Below, piece by piece: positions 8,160-18,114 of a DNA stretch of 64,000 nt. A program made the position numbers and the translations under genes. The notes below the pieces were generated by a model. It ran no database searches. It was given only the letters and a program-made list of their open reading frames with translations, and was not told the origin of the DNA. The DNA is taken from contig NZ_CP016364.1 of the NCBI RefSeq assembly GCF_001888185.1, positions 1,426,001 to 1,490,000 of the forward strand. The letters are read 5' to 3'. Within the stretch, counting starts at the first letter, position 1. Each line of letters starts with the position of its first letter. Origin of the DNA: Phaeobacter porticola (GTDB lineage: Bacteria > Pseudomonadota > Alphaproteobacteria > Rhodobacterales > Rhodobacteraceae).

Positions 8160-9602
8160 TCAATCCCTCAGGCTTTCTTCGCGCAGGCCGTCTGCCAGAA
8201 GATTGAGCCCCAGAACCAGTGTCAGCAGGGCAATCGCTGGTGGCAGCGCAGGGTGCAGATAGATCGACAGCAGCTTGCGTCCGTCATTGATCGTGCTGCC
8301 CCAGTCCGGGCTTTCGGGCGGCAGGCCTAACCCGAAAAACCCCAAAGTTCCCAACAGGATGGTGGTGTATCCAATGCGCAGGCAGAAATCGACGATCAAC
8401 GGGCCACGGGCGTTCGGCAGGATCTCCCACAGCATGATGTACCAAGGCCGCTCTCCGCGTGTTTGGGCTGCGGCCACATAGTCGCGGGTTTTGATGTCCA
8501 TCGTCAGGCCGCGCACAATGCGGAAAACCGTGGGCGAATTCACAAACACCACCGACACAAACACCACCAGAATGCCGCCGGGCACGTCAAAGAGATCGAC
8601 GGGCCAGAAATCGATCTTGGACCCGGTCTCATTGATCAACGATAGATAGATGATGGCGCCCGGGACCAACACCAGCGCCAGCCACAGTGCATTGTGCTGC
8701 GGCCGCGTGCGAAACCGTGAATGGATCAGCACGCCGATAAAGATCAGAGGAAAAGCAAACAGCACCACAGCGATATATTGCGGCAGTCCGGTTTCGATGA
8801 TCTCGGGTGTGACCAGCAGATAAAACAGCAGGATCACTGGAAAGGCGAGGATCAGATTGGCCATAAAGGACAGCACCGTATCCCACAGACCGCCATAATA
8901 CCCCGCAGGCAGCCCCAGTGTGATCCCAACCATAAAGGCAAACAGCGTGGCCAGAGGCGCGATCTGCACCACCACCCATGCGCCGTCAATCAATCGGCTA
9001 AAGACATCACGGGCGAGGTTATCACCGCCCAAAAGATACCAGGCGGCGATGCCGCTGTCGGCCTCGGCACCGGGCAACGGTGTGCCGGGCAGCTTGTTCT
9101 TAAGGCCAGAAACCTGCGCTAGCGGGTCATGCGGTGCGATCAGATCCATGGCACCGAGAACGCCCGCGAAAACCCAGAACATTACCAAACCAAAGCCGAT
9201 CATGCCGATGGGGCTGTCAAACAACTTGCCATAAAGACCAAGACGTCGCTTGAAGGTGATCGAGAAGACAAACAGCAGGATCAGCGCTGTCCATACCGGC
9301 AGCAGCAACCGTGCCATGGCACCTACGATGCCACCGCTGGCGCCAAACAGCAGTCCAAAGACGATATAGACCACGACCAATGTGGTGACGGTCAGAAAAC
9401 TGTAGTGTACCGCACGTCCCGCCAGCATGTCAGGCGTCGCAGCGAGGCCTGCGCTGCCATGGGAATTCACCACAGCAGTGCGGCCCGTGGTCACAACGCT
9501 AAGCACCAGCCAAGCGACGATCGAAAATGCCAGAGCAATCAATGCAAGGATTAGCACTGGGTTTAGAAATGAGAGACTCCCGGTCCAGTTGAGAGGGTCC
9601 AT
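8160..9602 (-). CDS. ABC transporter permease, DppC-like with extra membrane segments
   Basis: The C-terminal half is a classical peptide-transporter inner membrane permease. It carries the EAA-type cytoplasmic loop (YVAAAQTRGERPWYIMLWEILPNARGPLIVD) and the conserved end GFFGLGLPPESPDWG and LLADGLREESLRD. At 480 aa it is far longer than DppC (about 300). Extra hydrophobic helices occupy residues ~10-130, before the usual N-terminal segment FDSPIGMIGFGLVMFW. Another hydrophobic insertion (about residues 255-330) lies inside the permease core. It pairs with the DppB-like permease 15 bases upstream in the same operon. Confidence 0.9.
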   Translation of the reverse strand: MDPLNWTGSLSFLNPVLILALIALAFSIVAWLVLSVVTTGRTAVVNSHGSAGLAATPDMLAGRAVHYSFLTVTTLVVVYIVFGLLFGASGGIVGAMARLLLPVWTALILLFVFSITFKRRLGLYGKLFDSPIGMIGFGLVMFWVFAGVLGAMDLIAPHDPLAQVSGLKNKLPGTPLPGAEADSGIAAWYLLGGDNLARDVFSRLIDGAWVVVQIAPLATLFAFMVGITLGLPAGYYGGLWDTVLSFMANLILAFPVILLFYLLVTPEIIETGLPQYIAVVLFAFPLIFIGVLIHSRFRTRPQHNALWLALVLVPGAIIYLSLINETGSKIDFWPVDLFDVPGGILVVFVSVVFVNSPTVFRIVRGLTMDIKTRDYVAAAQTRGERPWYIMLWEILPNARGPLIVDFCLRIGYTTILLGTLGFFGLGLPPESPDWGSTINDGRKLLSIYLHPALPPAIALLTLVLGLNLLADGLREESLRD

Positions 9603-9616
9603 TGTACGTTCCTCCT

Positions 9617-10669
9617 TCAGGAAATCCGGATGCGTGGGTTAAGGTAAACATAGCCGATGTCAGAGATTAGCTGCGTCAGCAGCACCACGACAACGGAGAC
9701 CACCGAGACCCCCAAGAGAAGTTCGATGTCATTGTTGCCCGCCGCTTCGACCAACGCCCAGCCAAAGCCCTTGTAATTGAACAGGGTTTCGACAATGACC
9801 ACGCCGTTCAAAAGCCATGGGAATTGCAGCATGATCACCGTGAAAGGCGCAATCAGCGCGTTGCGCAGAGCGTGGCGCATGACGATCTTGGGAAAGCTGA
9901 CCCCCTTGAGCCGCGCGGTGCGGATATATTGCGCGGTCATCACCTCAGTCATCGAGGCGCGGGTCATTCGGGCGATATAGCCAATCCCATAGAGCGCGAT
10001 GGTCAGCACCGGCAGAAAGAAATTCTCAAACGTTGGCTCTTTCATCGCTGAGGTCGCGGTGCCCTTGAACCATTTGAGGCCAACAGCTGAGGAGGTGAAG
10101 ACGGCAATGAAAATCACGCCGGAGACATATTCCGGTGTTGCGGTGGTCAGGATCGAGGCCGTGGAAAGTGATCGGTCGGTGACAGAGCCTTCGCGCATGC
10201 CGGCCAGGACACCGATCAGCAGCGCTGATGGCACCATGACGATCAGCACCCACATCATCAGATAGGCGGTATTGCCCAGGCGAACCTCGATGATATCCCA
10301 GACGCCATCCTTAAACCTGGTGGAATAGCCCCAGTCCCCCTGTAGTACACCGCAGAACAACGGCGCGGCCTCGGCCTCTTCCGGCGTGGCAACACCAGCA
10401 ATGCAGCGGCCGGTGACGCCCGCGTCGGTGACTGTCGTCCAGCCGGGCAGCACCCCCAACCACTGGCCATATTTCACCGGCATCGGCTGAAGATAGCCGT
10501 TTTTATCCAGCCAGCTGGCGACGGCCTCGTCCGACATGCGGAAGTTGCCCTCGGTTTTGGCTAGTTTTTCGAGGTTCGGATAGAGATTGGTCAGAAGGAA
10601 CACGATGAAGGTGAGGCAGAGCGCCGTCAGGATCATCACGCCCGTGCGGCGCAGAATAAAGAGTCCCAT
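9617..10669 (-). CDS. ABC transporter permease, DppB-like
   Basis: The 350-aa protein begins MGLFILRRTGVMILTALCLTFIVF, the canonical N-terminal helix of DppB/OppB permeases. It ends with a typical permease domain including the EAA loop (IRTARLKGVSFPKIVMRHALRNALI) and the C-terminal QLISDIGYVYLNPRIRIS. Between helix 1 and the core lies an expanded periplasmic segment (about residues 50-125) with the family GDWGYSTRF motif at its end. It forms the translocation pore together with the permease encoded at 8160-9602. The gene lies 131 bases downstream of the binding-protein gene, separated from it by a stem-loop. Confidence 0.93.
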   Translation of the reverse strand: MGLFILRRTGVMILTALCLTFIVFLLTNLYPNLEKLAKTEGNFRMSDEAVASWLDKNGYLQPMPVKYGQWLGVLPGWTTVTDAGVTGRCIAGVATPEEAEAAPLFCGVLQGDWGYSTRFKDGVWDIIEVRLGNTAYLMMWVLIVMVPSALLIGVLAGMREGSVTDRSLSTASILTTATPEYVSGVIFIAVFTSSAVGLKWFKGTATSAMKEPTFENFFLPVLTIALYGIGYIARMTRASMTEVMTAQYIRTARLKGVSFPKIVMRHALRNALIAPFTVIMLQFPWLLNGVVIVETLFNYKGFGWALVEAAGNNDIELLLGVSVVSVVVVLLTQLISDIGYVYLNPRIRIS

Positions 10670-10755
10670 GCAAAGTCCTGTTGGTCTGGCACGCGCGGTC
10701 GGGGCAACGCAGAGACTGCGCTACACCAGAAATCCGACTGCGGCTGAGCTGGCAG

Positions 10756-10778
10756 CGCCTGCCCCGAAAGGGCAGGCG
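10756..10778 (-). other. Intercistronic stem-loop after binding-protein gene
   Basis: A perfect 9-bp stem, CGCCTGCCC / GGGCAGGCG with a 5-nt CGAAA loop on the plus strand, lies 22 bases after the binding-protein stop and before the permease gene. It has no T-tract. Such hairpins commonly protect the binding-protein mRNA from 3' decay and lower permease expression; that role is inferred here. Confidence 0.55.
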
Positions 10779-10800
10779 CGGGCTGTGGTATCGGCGAAAA

Positions 10801-12465
10801 TTACGCCGACCAACCCCATTTATAGTGATGATGTTCATACGAGATGTGCATATCGGCCCCGGCGACACCTTCGCGCATGTGGCGGTAGAGCGAGCGCCAG
10901 TAAGGCTGGATGGTGACACCTTCGTCCTGAATGATGGCTTCCATCTTGGCCATGACTTCGCGGCGCTTGTCCGCATCGGCGATGGCCAGCGCATCGGTCA
11001 GCAGGCCGTCGAATTCTTCGTTGGACCAGCCAAATTCGTTCCAAGCCTCACCCGAACGATAGGCCAGCGCGTGGATCTGAACGCCCAATGGGCGGTGGTT
11101 CCAGTTGGTGGAGCTGAACGGGTATTTCACCCAGTCGTTCCAGAAGGTGGAGCCGGGCAGCACGGTGCGTTTGACCTTGAAACCAGCATCGCGCAACTGC
11201 GCTGCGACCGCATCGGTGGTGTTCTTGCGCCAGTCATCGTCGATGGAGATGATTTCATGTTCGAAATCCATCATTCCGGCTTCTTCCATCAACGCCTTTG
11301 CCGCTGCGGGATCGACCTTGCGGGCGGGCAGTTCGGCATATTCGGGATGGATGGGACCGACGTGGTGGTTTTCCGCAGGTTCACCGCGACCGCCATATCC
11401 CAGCTCCAGGCAGACCGCATTGTCAACGGCCATGGAAATCGCCTGACGTACGCGTTTGTCGGCGTAAGGCTGCTTGCCATCCACCTCAGCCAGCTGGTTG
11501 GGGCGCACAACGATGGTGGCCATCGTAACAACTTCGGATTTCTGGTAACCAAGGCCATCCATCACGTCGATGAATTCACCAACCGATTCATAGAGCATGT
11601 CGACTTCTTCGGATTCCAGCGCCGCCAGCCAGGACGAGGAATCGGTGCCAAAGTCGATATATTCGATGCGGTCCAGCGCCGGGCGGCCAAAAACCTCTTC
11701 GCCCCACCACGTGTGATCTTCGTTGCGCTCCAGCGTGGCCTTCACGCCGACCTCAAGCTCGGTCAGGTTATAGGGGCCGGTACCGACATTGGCGGTGAAG
11801 TCTTCGGTCTGAAAGCTGGAGTGAACAATTGCGGCTGGATAGTCTGCCATGCCTGGGATCAGCGAGATGTCAGACGTGGGCAGGGACAGGCGTACGGTGT
11901 GGCTGTCCACAACTTCAATCGCACCGGCGCGGGCCTGACCGGACTCTTCGTCGATCAATGTGCCAAAACGGCCGGCCATGGAGTTGCCTTCCATGCCTTT
12001 GTCGCACCAGCCGGCGATATTGCGGGCCACGTCCTCGGCGGTGAAATCATCGCCATTGTTCCACTTGACGCCCTGACGGACATTAAGTGTGTAGACCGTG
12101 GCATCTTCGTTGATTTCCCAGCTGTCCAGCAACATGCCGCGCAGCGAGCCATCATTGTTGTATTCAACAAGGTACTCTAGCGTGCCGCGGCTTTCGTTGC
12201 CCATTTCGGACCAGTCATAGGTGCGCGGATCTTTCAGAGGCTTGACGAGCATCTGCATGCGCATGGTGCCGCCTTCCTGCATGTGGCCTGCGGCCTGAAC
12301 CGGCGCGTCGAGCCCAAGCATGCCATAGGCGGCGGCCGAGCTGAGACCGAGGGCCGTCGCGCGGGCCATGAATTCGCGTCGATCCATCTTACCGGCAAGC
12401 GTTTCCGTCGCATACATCTTTGCCGCCGGGTGGATGTCAGTCCCGGTGATGGTGTCTTTTGTCAT
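10801..12465 (-). CDS. ABC transporter substrate-binding protein, SBP family 5 (peptide/opine/nickel type)
   Basis: This 554-aa periplasmic solute receptor belongs to the DppA/OppA family. It has the domain I feature of ~80 residues between signal and core ([36 protein letters not shown]) and the family signature [16 protein letters not shown]. The N-terminus carries a twin-arginine signal ([14 protein letters not shown], Arg29-Arg30) with an unusually long 28-residue n-region before it. Export in the folded state by Tat is therefore expected. It is the first transporter gene after the AraC-type regulator and is separated from it by 401 bases with an inverted repeat. The ligand is unknown. 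Confidence 0.92.
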   Translation of the reverse strand: MTKDTITGTDIHPAAKMYATETLAGKMDRREFMARATALGLSSAAAYGMLGLDAPVQAAGHMQEGGTMRMQMLVKPLKDPRTYDWSEMGNESRGTLEYLVEYNNDGSLRGMLLDSWEINEDATVYTLNVRQGVKWNNGDDFTAEDVARNIAGWCDKGMEGNSMAGRFGTLIDEESGQARAGAIEVVDSHTVRLSLPTSDISLIPGMADYPAAIVHSSFQTEDFTANVGTGPYNLTELEVGVKATLERNEDHTWWGEEVFGRPALDRIEYIDFGTDSSSWLAALESEEVDMLYESVGEFIDVMDGLGYQKSEVVTMATIVVRPNQLAEVDGKQPYADKRVRQAISMAVDNAVCLELGYGGRGEPAENHHVGPIHPEYAELPARKVDPAAAKALMEEAGMMDFEHEIISIDDDWRKNTTDAVAAQLRDAGFKVKRTVLPGSTFWNDWVKYPFSSTNWNHRPLGVQIHALAYRSGEAWNEFGWSNEEFDGLLTDALAIADADKRREVMAKMEAIIQDEGVTIQPYWRSLYRHMREGVAGADMHISYEHHHYKWGWSA

Positions 12466-12866
12466 GTGGCTCTCCCTGTTGCACCGCTAGATATTTTGGA
12501 TTTGGGACGGCGGGCCGATGTGGCCTGTCGATGCCTTTGGTGGTGCTATGATTAACGATTGTTTCCCCGTTCGGACATTCGGCCCCAGATTGGGCACGAG
12601 GTCAACGCAAGATATCGTCACTATATATGTATTTTGCGACATTTGGAGTGTCGTTTTAAGCTTTTCTTACCTTTACTCCAATCCGAAGGTCTTAGTACTG
12701 GGCAGATATGCCCAGTCTGGATTCGGTCTGAATCCCAATCATTTGGGGGCAATCGGAGTGCAGGTTGTATTGCCCATTCAGCGCGACCCGAGAGACGGGT
12801 ATGGCGCGCGCATGGACATGTGGGGGCAATGCGACGCGATATTGGTCGGCGCGGATGCGAGCGGGA
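12466..12866. promoter_or_regulatory. Regulatory gap between araC-type gene and ABC operon
   Basis: These 401 bases have no supported gene. They are locally AT-rich around 12600-12690. A perfect inverted repeat, ACTGGGCA-GATA-TGCCCAGT, lies at 12697-12716. TTGCCCATTCAG lies at 12770-12781 and recurs at 13533-13544, with an 11-base match in reverse orientation at 13817-13827. A TTAA-N7-TTAC sequence (one mismatch to CtrA) lies at 12656-12670. The region should hold the promoter of the ABC operon. Confidence 0.5.
12697..12716. promoter_or_regulatory. Candidate operator, perfect 8+8 inverted repeat
   Basis: ACTGGGCA, a 4-base spacer GATA, then TGCCCAGT. It has no T-tract on either side, so a protein-binding site is more likely than a terminator. 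It lies 231 bases upstream of the binding-protein ATG and shares the half-site TGCCCA with the repeated TTGCCCATTC element nearby. Confidence 0.45.
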
Positions 12867-13691
12867 TCAGGCGCTGCGTTTCAGCTTGTCTCGGGCCTGT
12901 TTGCGCAGGCGGCTTGGAGTCTCGCCGGTGTGCTGGGTAATGAAGCGCGTAAAATACGCGGCGCTGCCAAAGCCCAATGTGGCGGCGATATCGCGCATCG
13001 GCAGTTCGGACATGATCAGCAGGTTACGGGCGGCATGAAGCTGGCGTTCGGTGAGCAGCGCGCCGGCCGTTTTGCCGGTTTCGGATTTACAAACACGGGT
13101 CAGATGGGTCGGCGTGACATTTAGCGCGGCGGCATGATCGGCCATGCTGGCGTGTTGCGCGTAGCATTCCACGATCCGCCCGCAATACCCCTGCGCCAAG
13201 CGTTGTGCCGCGGTTGGCTTTGGGCGGCTGCCACTGCGTCCGGCCATCAGGCGTCGAATGTGGATTGCAATCAGCGTGCCATGGGCCTGCATCGCCCGGT
13301 ACCATAGCGCCGGGCGATCCTGTTGTTCGGCTTGCATCGCCTGGAACATACTGTTGATCACGGCCTGATCCTGTGCGTCGGGGATGCGCAGGGCCTCTGC
13401 CGTTTCTGGGAAGTCCATCGGAGTAGAAGCCGGAACGGTCATCACTTGACCGATACATTGGCGACCAAGCTCAAGCGACCATAGCGTTCCGGCTGGCACA
13501 AAGATCACACTTTGGGGGCCAAACCCGCGTTGTTGCCCATTCAGAAAGACGCGACCCTGACCGCGAGTGATCCAAATCAGCAAGTGGTCTGAAATATCAT
13601 GCGCCAGCTCGATCTGCCATGACCCGTCAGGAGTCAGCTGCGACAGCGGTGCGACAGTGATCTCGCCGATATGGGTTGGGTCAAATGGCAT
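12867..13691 (-). CDS. AraC-family transcriptional regulator
   Basis: The 275-aa protein has an N-terminal cupin-like sensing domain (residues ~10-110, with LLIWITRGQGRVFLNGQQ and FVPAGTLWSL). The C-terminal AraC double helix-turn-helix (~180-270) includes MADHAAALNVTPTHLTRVCKSETGKTAGALLTERQL and MRDIAATLGFGSAAYFTRFITQHTGETPSRLRKQ. I use the ATG at 13691 since the result has normal AraC length; an in-frame ATG at 13826 would add 45 residues across the likely promoter. It lies upstream of and in the same orientation as the ABC operon, so it probably controls that operon. Repeated TTGCCCATTC motifs flank both genes. Confidence 0.88.
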   Translation of the reverse strand: MPFDPTHIGEITVAPLSQLTPDGSWQIELAHDISDHLLIWITRGQGRVFLNGQQRGFGPQSVIFVPAGTLWSLELGRQCIGQVMTVPASTPMDFPETAEALRIPDAQDQAVINSMFQAMQAEQQDRPALWYRAMQAHGTLIAIHIRRLMAGRSGSRPKPTAAQRLAQGYCGRIVECYAQHASMADHAAALNVTPTHLTRVCKSETGKTAGALLTERQLHAARNLLIMSELPMRDIAATLGFGSAAYFTRFITQHTGETPSRLRKQARDKLKRSA

Positions 13692-13948
13692 AAGATGGGT
13701 ATGGTATGTGCTGCTCGTATTTTCGGTGCGCGCAAATGGGCATGAAAAATTGATTCTGGCAAGTTTTTGCCGAAATTTGCCCAAGGATTTAATAGAATTG
13801 TCCCGATCCAGCCTAAGAATGGGCAATTAAGTGCGCATTCCGCACGGTCAGCGGATCTCCGCGCTTTATCAGCGAGATCTTGCGAAGCCCGCGCGGCAGG
13901 CGGCGCTGTGGGGCAGAAGTGATCTGTCGGCTGGACAGGCCTGAGATC

Positions 13949-14821
13949 CTAGGCAGGGCGGTGCTGGATCCAGTCTTTCATCCTGGCGCGAAACCAGGTT
14001 CGCTGTCGTTTGGCAAACTGCCGGGTCGAGATCGAGGCGCGCTCGCGGGCGTCATCCTCGGATATCTGCCCCTGATAGTGCGCCATCAACTCTGGCACAC
14101 CAATTGCCCGGCAAGAGGGCAGGGCGGGATCATAGCGATCCTGCATGGCGGCAATCTCATCCATCGCACCGGCAGTCATCATGGCGTCGAAACGGCGGCG
14201 AATGCGGCCCTCCAACCAGTCTTTGTCTGTGTCAAAAACAATGGCCGTACATTCCGCGATCGGCAGTGGCGGTGGGGGGGTATTGGCCTGCCAATCGGCA
14301 AGTCCGCGCCCGGTTGTGGTCAGGACCTCATAGGCGCGTTGCACGCGGGCGCGATTTTGCAGGTCGATTTTGGCAGCGGTTGCGGGGTCCAATACATCGC
14401 GCATCTCCTCCAGTGATAACCTGTCAGCGTCACAACGTATTTCCGCAGGAGTTGCGGGGATCTCGGCCAGCCCCTGTGTTAGCGCCGAAAAATACAAACC
14501 GGTGCCGCCAACGATGATCGGGCGCGGGCCTTGTTTGAGCAGCGGCAGCACCTCGCGCAGCCAATGACCGACGGAATACTCGGCGTCATAGGGGTGGTGG
14601 CCATAAAGCAGATGCGGCGCCTGCGCCTCTTCCTCGGGGGCGGGGCGGGCGGTGATGACCTGCCAGCAGTCATAGACCTGGCTGGCGTCGGCGTTGACGA
14701 TGACACCGCCCTGGGTGCGCGCAATCTGAAGGGCGAGGGCCGATTTTCCAGACGCGGTCGGGCCAGCGATCAGCACCGGACGGTCGGCGGGGATGTCTGG
14801 CAGGGAGGTCGGCGGCGTCAT
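13949..14821 (-). CDS. miaA: tRNA dimethylallyltransferase
   Basis: MiaA transfers a dimethylallyl group to N6 of A37 in tRNAs reading UNN codons. The 290-aa product has the P-loop [11 protein letters not shown] near the N-terminus. It also has the family motifs [49 protein letters not shown], and the C-terminal [15 protein letters not shown]. The ATG at 14821 has AGGA upstream; the frame stays open to 14953 but those residues are not MiaA-like. It is transcribed away from pyrH, with about 147 bases between the two starts. Confidence 0.95.
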   Translation of the reverse strand: MTPPTSLPDIPADRPVLIAGPTASGKSALALQIARTQGGVIVNADASQVYDCWQVITARPAPEEEAQAPHLLYGHHPYDAEYSVGHWLREVLPLLKQGPRPIIVGGTGLYFSALTQGLAEIPATPAEIRCDADRLSLEEMRDVLDPATAAKIDLQNRARVQRAYEVLTTTGRGLADWQANTPPPPLPIAECTAIVFDTDKDWLEGRIRRRFDAMMTAGAMDEIAAMQDRYDPALPSCRAIGVPELMAHYQGQISEDDARERASISTRQFAKRQRTWFRARMKDWIQHRPA

Positions 14822-14968
14822 AGTTAGGGTCCTGTTCTTCGGATGTTCTTCGGGGCGCGGGCCATCGGCGCATATCGGCTCTGAAAAACATCTCAGGCCG
14901 CATTGATCCTGCCGCCGATTTGCTTCATTTTGCGCGCAAAGTAACCCCGTCATATTCCGGAGCGCAAC

Positions 14969-15718
14969 ATGCCCCTTACCAACGATCAGCCGGAGGCCAC
15001 GCCGGCGGCAACCTATAAACGTGTGATGCTGAAAATTTCAGGCGAAGCGCTGATGGGCGACCAGGGGTACGGGCTGCACCCGCCAACCGTCCAGCGCATT
15101 GCCCAGGAAGTGAAATCCGTGCGCGACATGGGTGTCGAAATCTGCATGGTGATCGGCGGCGGCAATATCTTTCGCGGGCTGTCCGGCTCTGCTCAGGGGA
15201 TGGAGCGGACCACTGCGGACTACATGGGTATGCTTGCGACCGTGATGAATGCGCTGGCGATGCAGTCAGCACTGGAAGAGAACGGCGTATTCACCCGGGT
15301 GATTTCCGCCATCCGTATGGATGAGGTGGCCGAGCCCTACATTCGCCGCCGCGCGGTGCGCCACCTTGAGAAAAAACGTGTCTGCATCTTTGCCGCAGGC
15401 ACAGGCAACCCCTATTTCACCACTGATACCGCAGCGACCCTGCGCGCCAATGAGATGGCCTGCGAAGCGATCTTCATGGGCAAGAACGGCGTTGATGGCG
15501 TCTACGACAAAGACCCCGCATTGCATGACGATGCCGTGCGCTATGACGAGATCAGTTATGATGAGGTTCTTGCCAAACGTCTGAAGGTTATGGACGCCTC
15601 AGCCATTGCGCTGGCGCGTGACAATAATCTGCCGCTGATGGTCTTTCCTCTGGATGAGCCGGGCGGGTTCCGCGGCATCCTGGCGGGCAAGGGGACTTAT
15701 ACCAAAGTCCACGGCTGA
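14969..15718 (+). CDS. pyrH: Uridylate kinase
   Basis: UMP kinase makes UDP for pyrimidine nucleotide synthesis and belongs to the amino acid kinase fold. The 249-aa protein shows [24 protein letters not shown], the bacterial PyrH signature [35 protein letters not shown], and the ending [16 protein letters not shown]. Its ATG follows GGAGCGCAAC. It begins the long co-directional envelope cluster; pyrH-frr-uppS-cdsA is a widely conserved order. A 279-base gap to frr may hold an additional promoter. Confidence 0.97.
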   Translation: MPLTNDQPEATPAATYKRVMLKISGEALMGDQGYGLHPPTVQRIAQEVKSVRDMGVEICMVIGGGNIFRGLSGSAQGMERTTADYMGMLATVMNALAMQSALEENGVFTRVISAIRMDEVAEPYIRRRAVRHLEKKRVCIFAAGTGNPYFTTDTAATLRANEMACEAIFMGKNGVDGVYDKDPALHDDAVRYDEISYDEVLAKRLKVMDASAIALARDNNLPLMVFPLDEPGGFRGILAGKGTYTKVHG

Positions 15719-15997
15719 CCACGGCGTCGGGCAGCAGCTGCCGACCTTGTACTGTCCGAAAACCAAACAGACCGTGCGTCCGGACCCAGGTCTGGCGCGC
15801 GGTTTTCTTGTTCTGACACGGCGGCGCAGGCTGCACCCCTGCGCATGGTTGTGCGCTTGTATGTTGCCGTGATGTTGATTCAATGGCCGCAAGATCCCGC
15901 CAGCGGCGGCTTCAAATCTGCGGCAAGATTGCTATACAACGCTCTGTCAATGTCTTATGAGCAATGCAAACACCGCCTCAAGTCAGGGGAGAGCAGA

Positions 15998-16561
15998 ATG
16001 TCTGACGAATTTATTCTCGATACCGATGATCTACAGCGCCGCATGGATGGCGCCATGGCCAACCTCAAGACCGAATTCGCGTCTCTGCGGACCGGTCGCG
16101 CATCCGGCTCGATGCTGGAACCGGTCATGGTTGACGCGTATGGGTCTATGACACCGATCAATCAGGTGGGCACCGTCAACGTGCCTGAGCCACGCATGGT
16201 CACCATCAACGTCTGGGATAAGGGCCTGGTTGGCAAAGTCGAAAAGGCCATCCGCGAATCTGGCCTGGGCATTAACCCACAGCTCAACGGCACCATCATC
16301 ATGCTGCCAATCCCAGAGCTGAACGAAGAGCGTCGCCGCGAGCTGACCAAAGTGGCCGGCCAATATGCCGAACACGCCCGCGTGTCGGTGCGAAATGTGC
16401 GCCGTGATGGGATGGATCAGATCAAGAAGGCAAAATCTGACGGCATGTCCGAAGATGACCAGAAATTCTGGGAAGGCGAAGTGCAGGAGCTGACCGACAA
16501 GATGATCAAAGCTGTCGACGCAGCCCTGGAAGTTAAACAAGCCGAAATCATGCAGGTCTGA
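15998..16561 (+). CDS. frr: Ribosome recycling factor
   Basis: RRF splits post-termination ribosomes together with EF-G. The 187-aa product has the usual length and motifs: [14 protein letters not shown] near the N-terminus, the [21 protein letters not shown] segment, and the long three-helix bundle ending in [24 protein letters not shown]. The ATG at 15998 follows GGGGAGAG. The frame extends back to 15845 but that stretch is unlike RRF. Nine bases separate it from uppS, so the two are cotranscribed. Confidence 0.97.
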   Translation: MSDEFILDTDDLQRRMDGAMANLKTEFASLRTGRASGSMLEPVMVDAYGSMTPINQVGTVNVPEPRMVTINVWDKGLVGKVEKAIRESGLGINPQLNGTIIMLPIPELNEERRRELTKVAGQYAEHARVSVRNVRRDGMDQIKKAKSDGMSEDDQKFWEGEVQELTDKMIKAVDAALEVKQAEIMQV

Positions 16562-16570
16562 CACCTGCAT

Positions 16571-17329
16571 ATGTCACAGAGCACAGACACCGCCTTGGCG
16601 TCGGACCCGGTGGGCACAACCCTGGAACACGGGCCCAAACATGTGGCCATCATCATGGATGGTAACGGTCGTTGGGCCCAGTCGCGCGGACGGCCCCGCC
16701 TGTTCGGGCATCATGCTGGCGCCAAGCGCGTCCGTGAGGTGGTGGAATGCTGCCCCAGATTAGGCGTAAAGTATCTGACCATTTTTGCCTTCTCGACCGA
16801 GAACTGGAAGCGCACGCAAGTTGAGGTCGCTGGCCTCATGAGCCTTTTTCGCCGCTACATCTCCAAAGAAATGAAAGCGTTGTCGCAGCGCAATGTGCGG
16901 GTGCGTTTCATCGGCGATCGGGTGCGGCTGGACAAGAAACTGGTCACGCTGATGGACCAGATGGAGCGTGAGACTGCCGACAATGACGGCACCCACCTGA
17001 CCATCGCGCTGAACTACGGTGGCCGCGACGAGGTGGCCCGCGCCACCAAACGGCTGGCCGAGGATGTAGCCGCAGGCAAATTGAACCCAGCTGACGTCGA
17101 TGAGGAAACGCTGCCGCGGTATCTGGACACCCATGTTCTGCCAGACCCGGATCTGGTGATCCGCACCAGCGGTGAGGCGCGGATTTCCAACTTTCTGCTC
17201 TGGCAGTCTGCCTATGCGGAATATGAGTTCATCGACACACTCTGGCCGGATTTCAGCTCTGAGGAAATGGAGCGCCTGTGCCGCAGTTACGGACAGCGTG
17301 ACCGTCGTTTTGGCGCGGTGAAGGCATGA
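16571..17329 (+). CDS. uppS: Isoprenyl (undecaprenyl) diphosphate synthase
   Basis: This cis-prenyltransferase builds the C55 lipid carrier for peptidoglycan and other wall polymers from farnesyl-PP and isopentenyl-PP. Motifs present include HVAIIMDGNGRWAQ with the catalytic Asp at residue 30, LTIFAFSTENWKR, and the C-terminal PDLVIRTSGEARISNFLLWQ and EYEFIDTLWPDF signatures. At 252 aa the length is normal, with a ~20-residue N-terminal extension. Its stop overlaps the cdsA start (ATGA at 17326-17329), indicating translational coupling. Confidence 0.96.
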   Translation: MSQSTDTALASDPVGTTLEHGPKHVAIIMDGNGRWAQSRGRPRLFGHHAGAKRVREVVECCPRLGVKYLTIFAFSTENWKRTQVEVAGLMSLFRRYISKEMKALSQRNVRVRFIGDRVRLDKKLVTLMDQMERETADNDGTHLTIALNYGGRDEVARATKRLAEDVAAGKLNPADVDEETLPRYLDTHVLPDPDLVIRTSGEARISNFLLWQSAYAEYEFIDTLWPDFSSEEMERLCRSYGQRDRRFGAVKA

Positions 17330-18114
17330 ATAGCGGGCGTTGGGCGGATCTGATGCCTCGGCTGATGTCTGCCGTGGTCATGGTGCTGGTTGGTGGCTGG
17401 GCCGTCTGGAGTGGCGGTGTGGTGTTTGACCTGCTGATCGCGGCGTCCTGTGGCGGCATGATCTGGGAGCTTCTGCGTATGGTGGCACCTGGCCGCCAGG
17501 GCCTGGCGCTGCCGCTGGGTGTACTGTCAACGGGGGCCGTCCTGGCGGCAGCCCTGCTGGCTGGCAGTTGGGGCGTTGGCCTGTTGATGGTGCCTGCGCT
17601 GCTGGGGGCTGCGGTGTTGGATATGCGTCGTGGGACCTATCTTGGCTTTGCGCTTTGGGTGCTATTTGCCGCCTATGCCTTTATCTGGATGCGCAGCGCG
17701 CTGGGGCTGGAGTGGATGATCTGGCTGATCTTGGTTGTCGTGGCGACCGATATCGCGGGCTATTTTGCGGGCAAAACCTTTGGCGGGCCGAAATTCTGGC
17801 CGCGGGTCAGCCCCAAGAAAACATGGTCTGGAACCTCGGCGGGCTGGATTGCAGCGGCCATTGTGGGTGCAGTTTTTGCCGCACAGGGGGCTGCCGGAAT
17901 TGGCGTCGTGGTGCTGTCTGTGCTGGTGTCCATGGCGAGCCAGGCGGGTGACGTTGCCGAAAGTGCGCTGAAGCGCAAGATGGGCGTCAAGGATTCAAGT
18001 GGGCTGATCCCCGGTCATGGCGGGCTTTTTGACCGCTTTGACGGTATGTTGGGGGCCGCCGCCATGGTGCTGCTCGTGCTCAGCCTCTGGGGGCTGCCCG
18101 GCGGGGCATTGTAA
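17326..18114 (+). CDS. cdsA: Phosphatidate cytidylyltransferase
   Basis: CdsA is an inner-membrane enzyme making CDP-diacylglycerol from CTP and phosphatidic acid, the branch point for phospholipids (psd elsewhere in the window acts downstream). The 262-aa protein is strongly hydrophobic with about seven to eight helices. It carries the CDP-alcohol synthase signature near its C-terminus: SQAGDVAESALKRKMGVKDSSGLIPGHGGLFDRFD. The segment VVATDIAGYFAGKTFGGPKFWPRVSPKKTWSG is also typical. It overlaps both uppS (ATGA) and dxr (last base shared). Confidence 0.95.
   Translation: MNSGRWADLMPRLMSAVVMVLVGGWAVWSGGVVFDLLIAASCGGMIWELLRMVAPGRQGLALPLGVLSTGAVLAAALLAGSWGVGLLMVPALLGAAVLDMRRGTYLGFALWVLFAAYAFIWMRSALGLEWMIWLILVVVATDIAGYFAGKTFGGPKFWPRVSPKKTWSGTSAGWIAAAIVGAVFAAQGAAGIGVVVLSVLVSMASQAGDVAESALKRKMGVKDSSGLIPGHGGLFDRFDGMLGAAAMVLLVLSLWGLPGGAL

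Noticed and set aside
12656-12670. CtrA-like TTAA-N7-TTAC upstream of the ABC operon
   Set aside because: One mismatch, AT-rich surroundings and no link of the operon to CtrA functions; probably chance.
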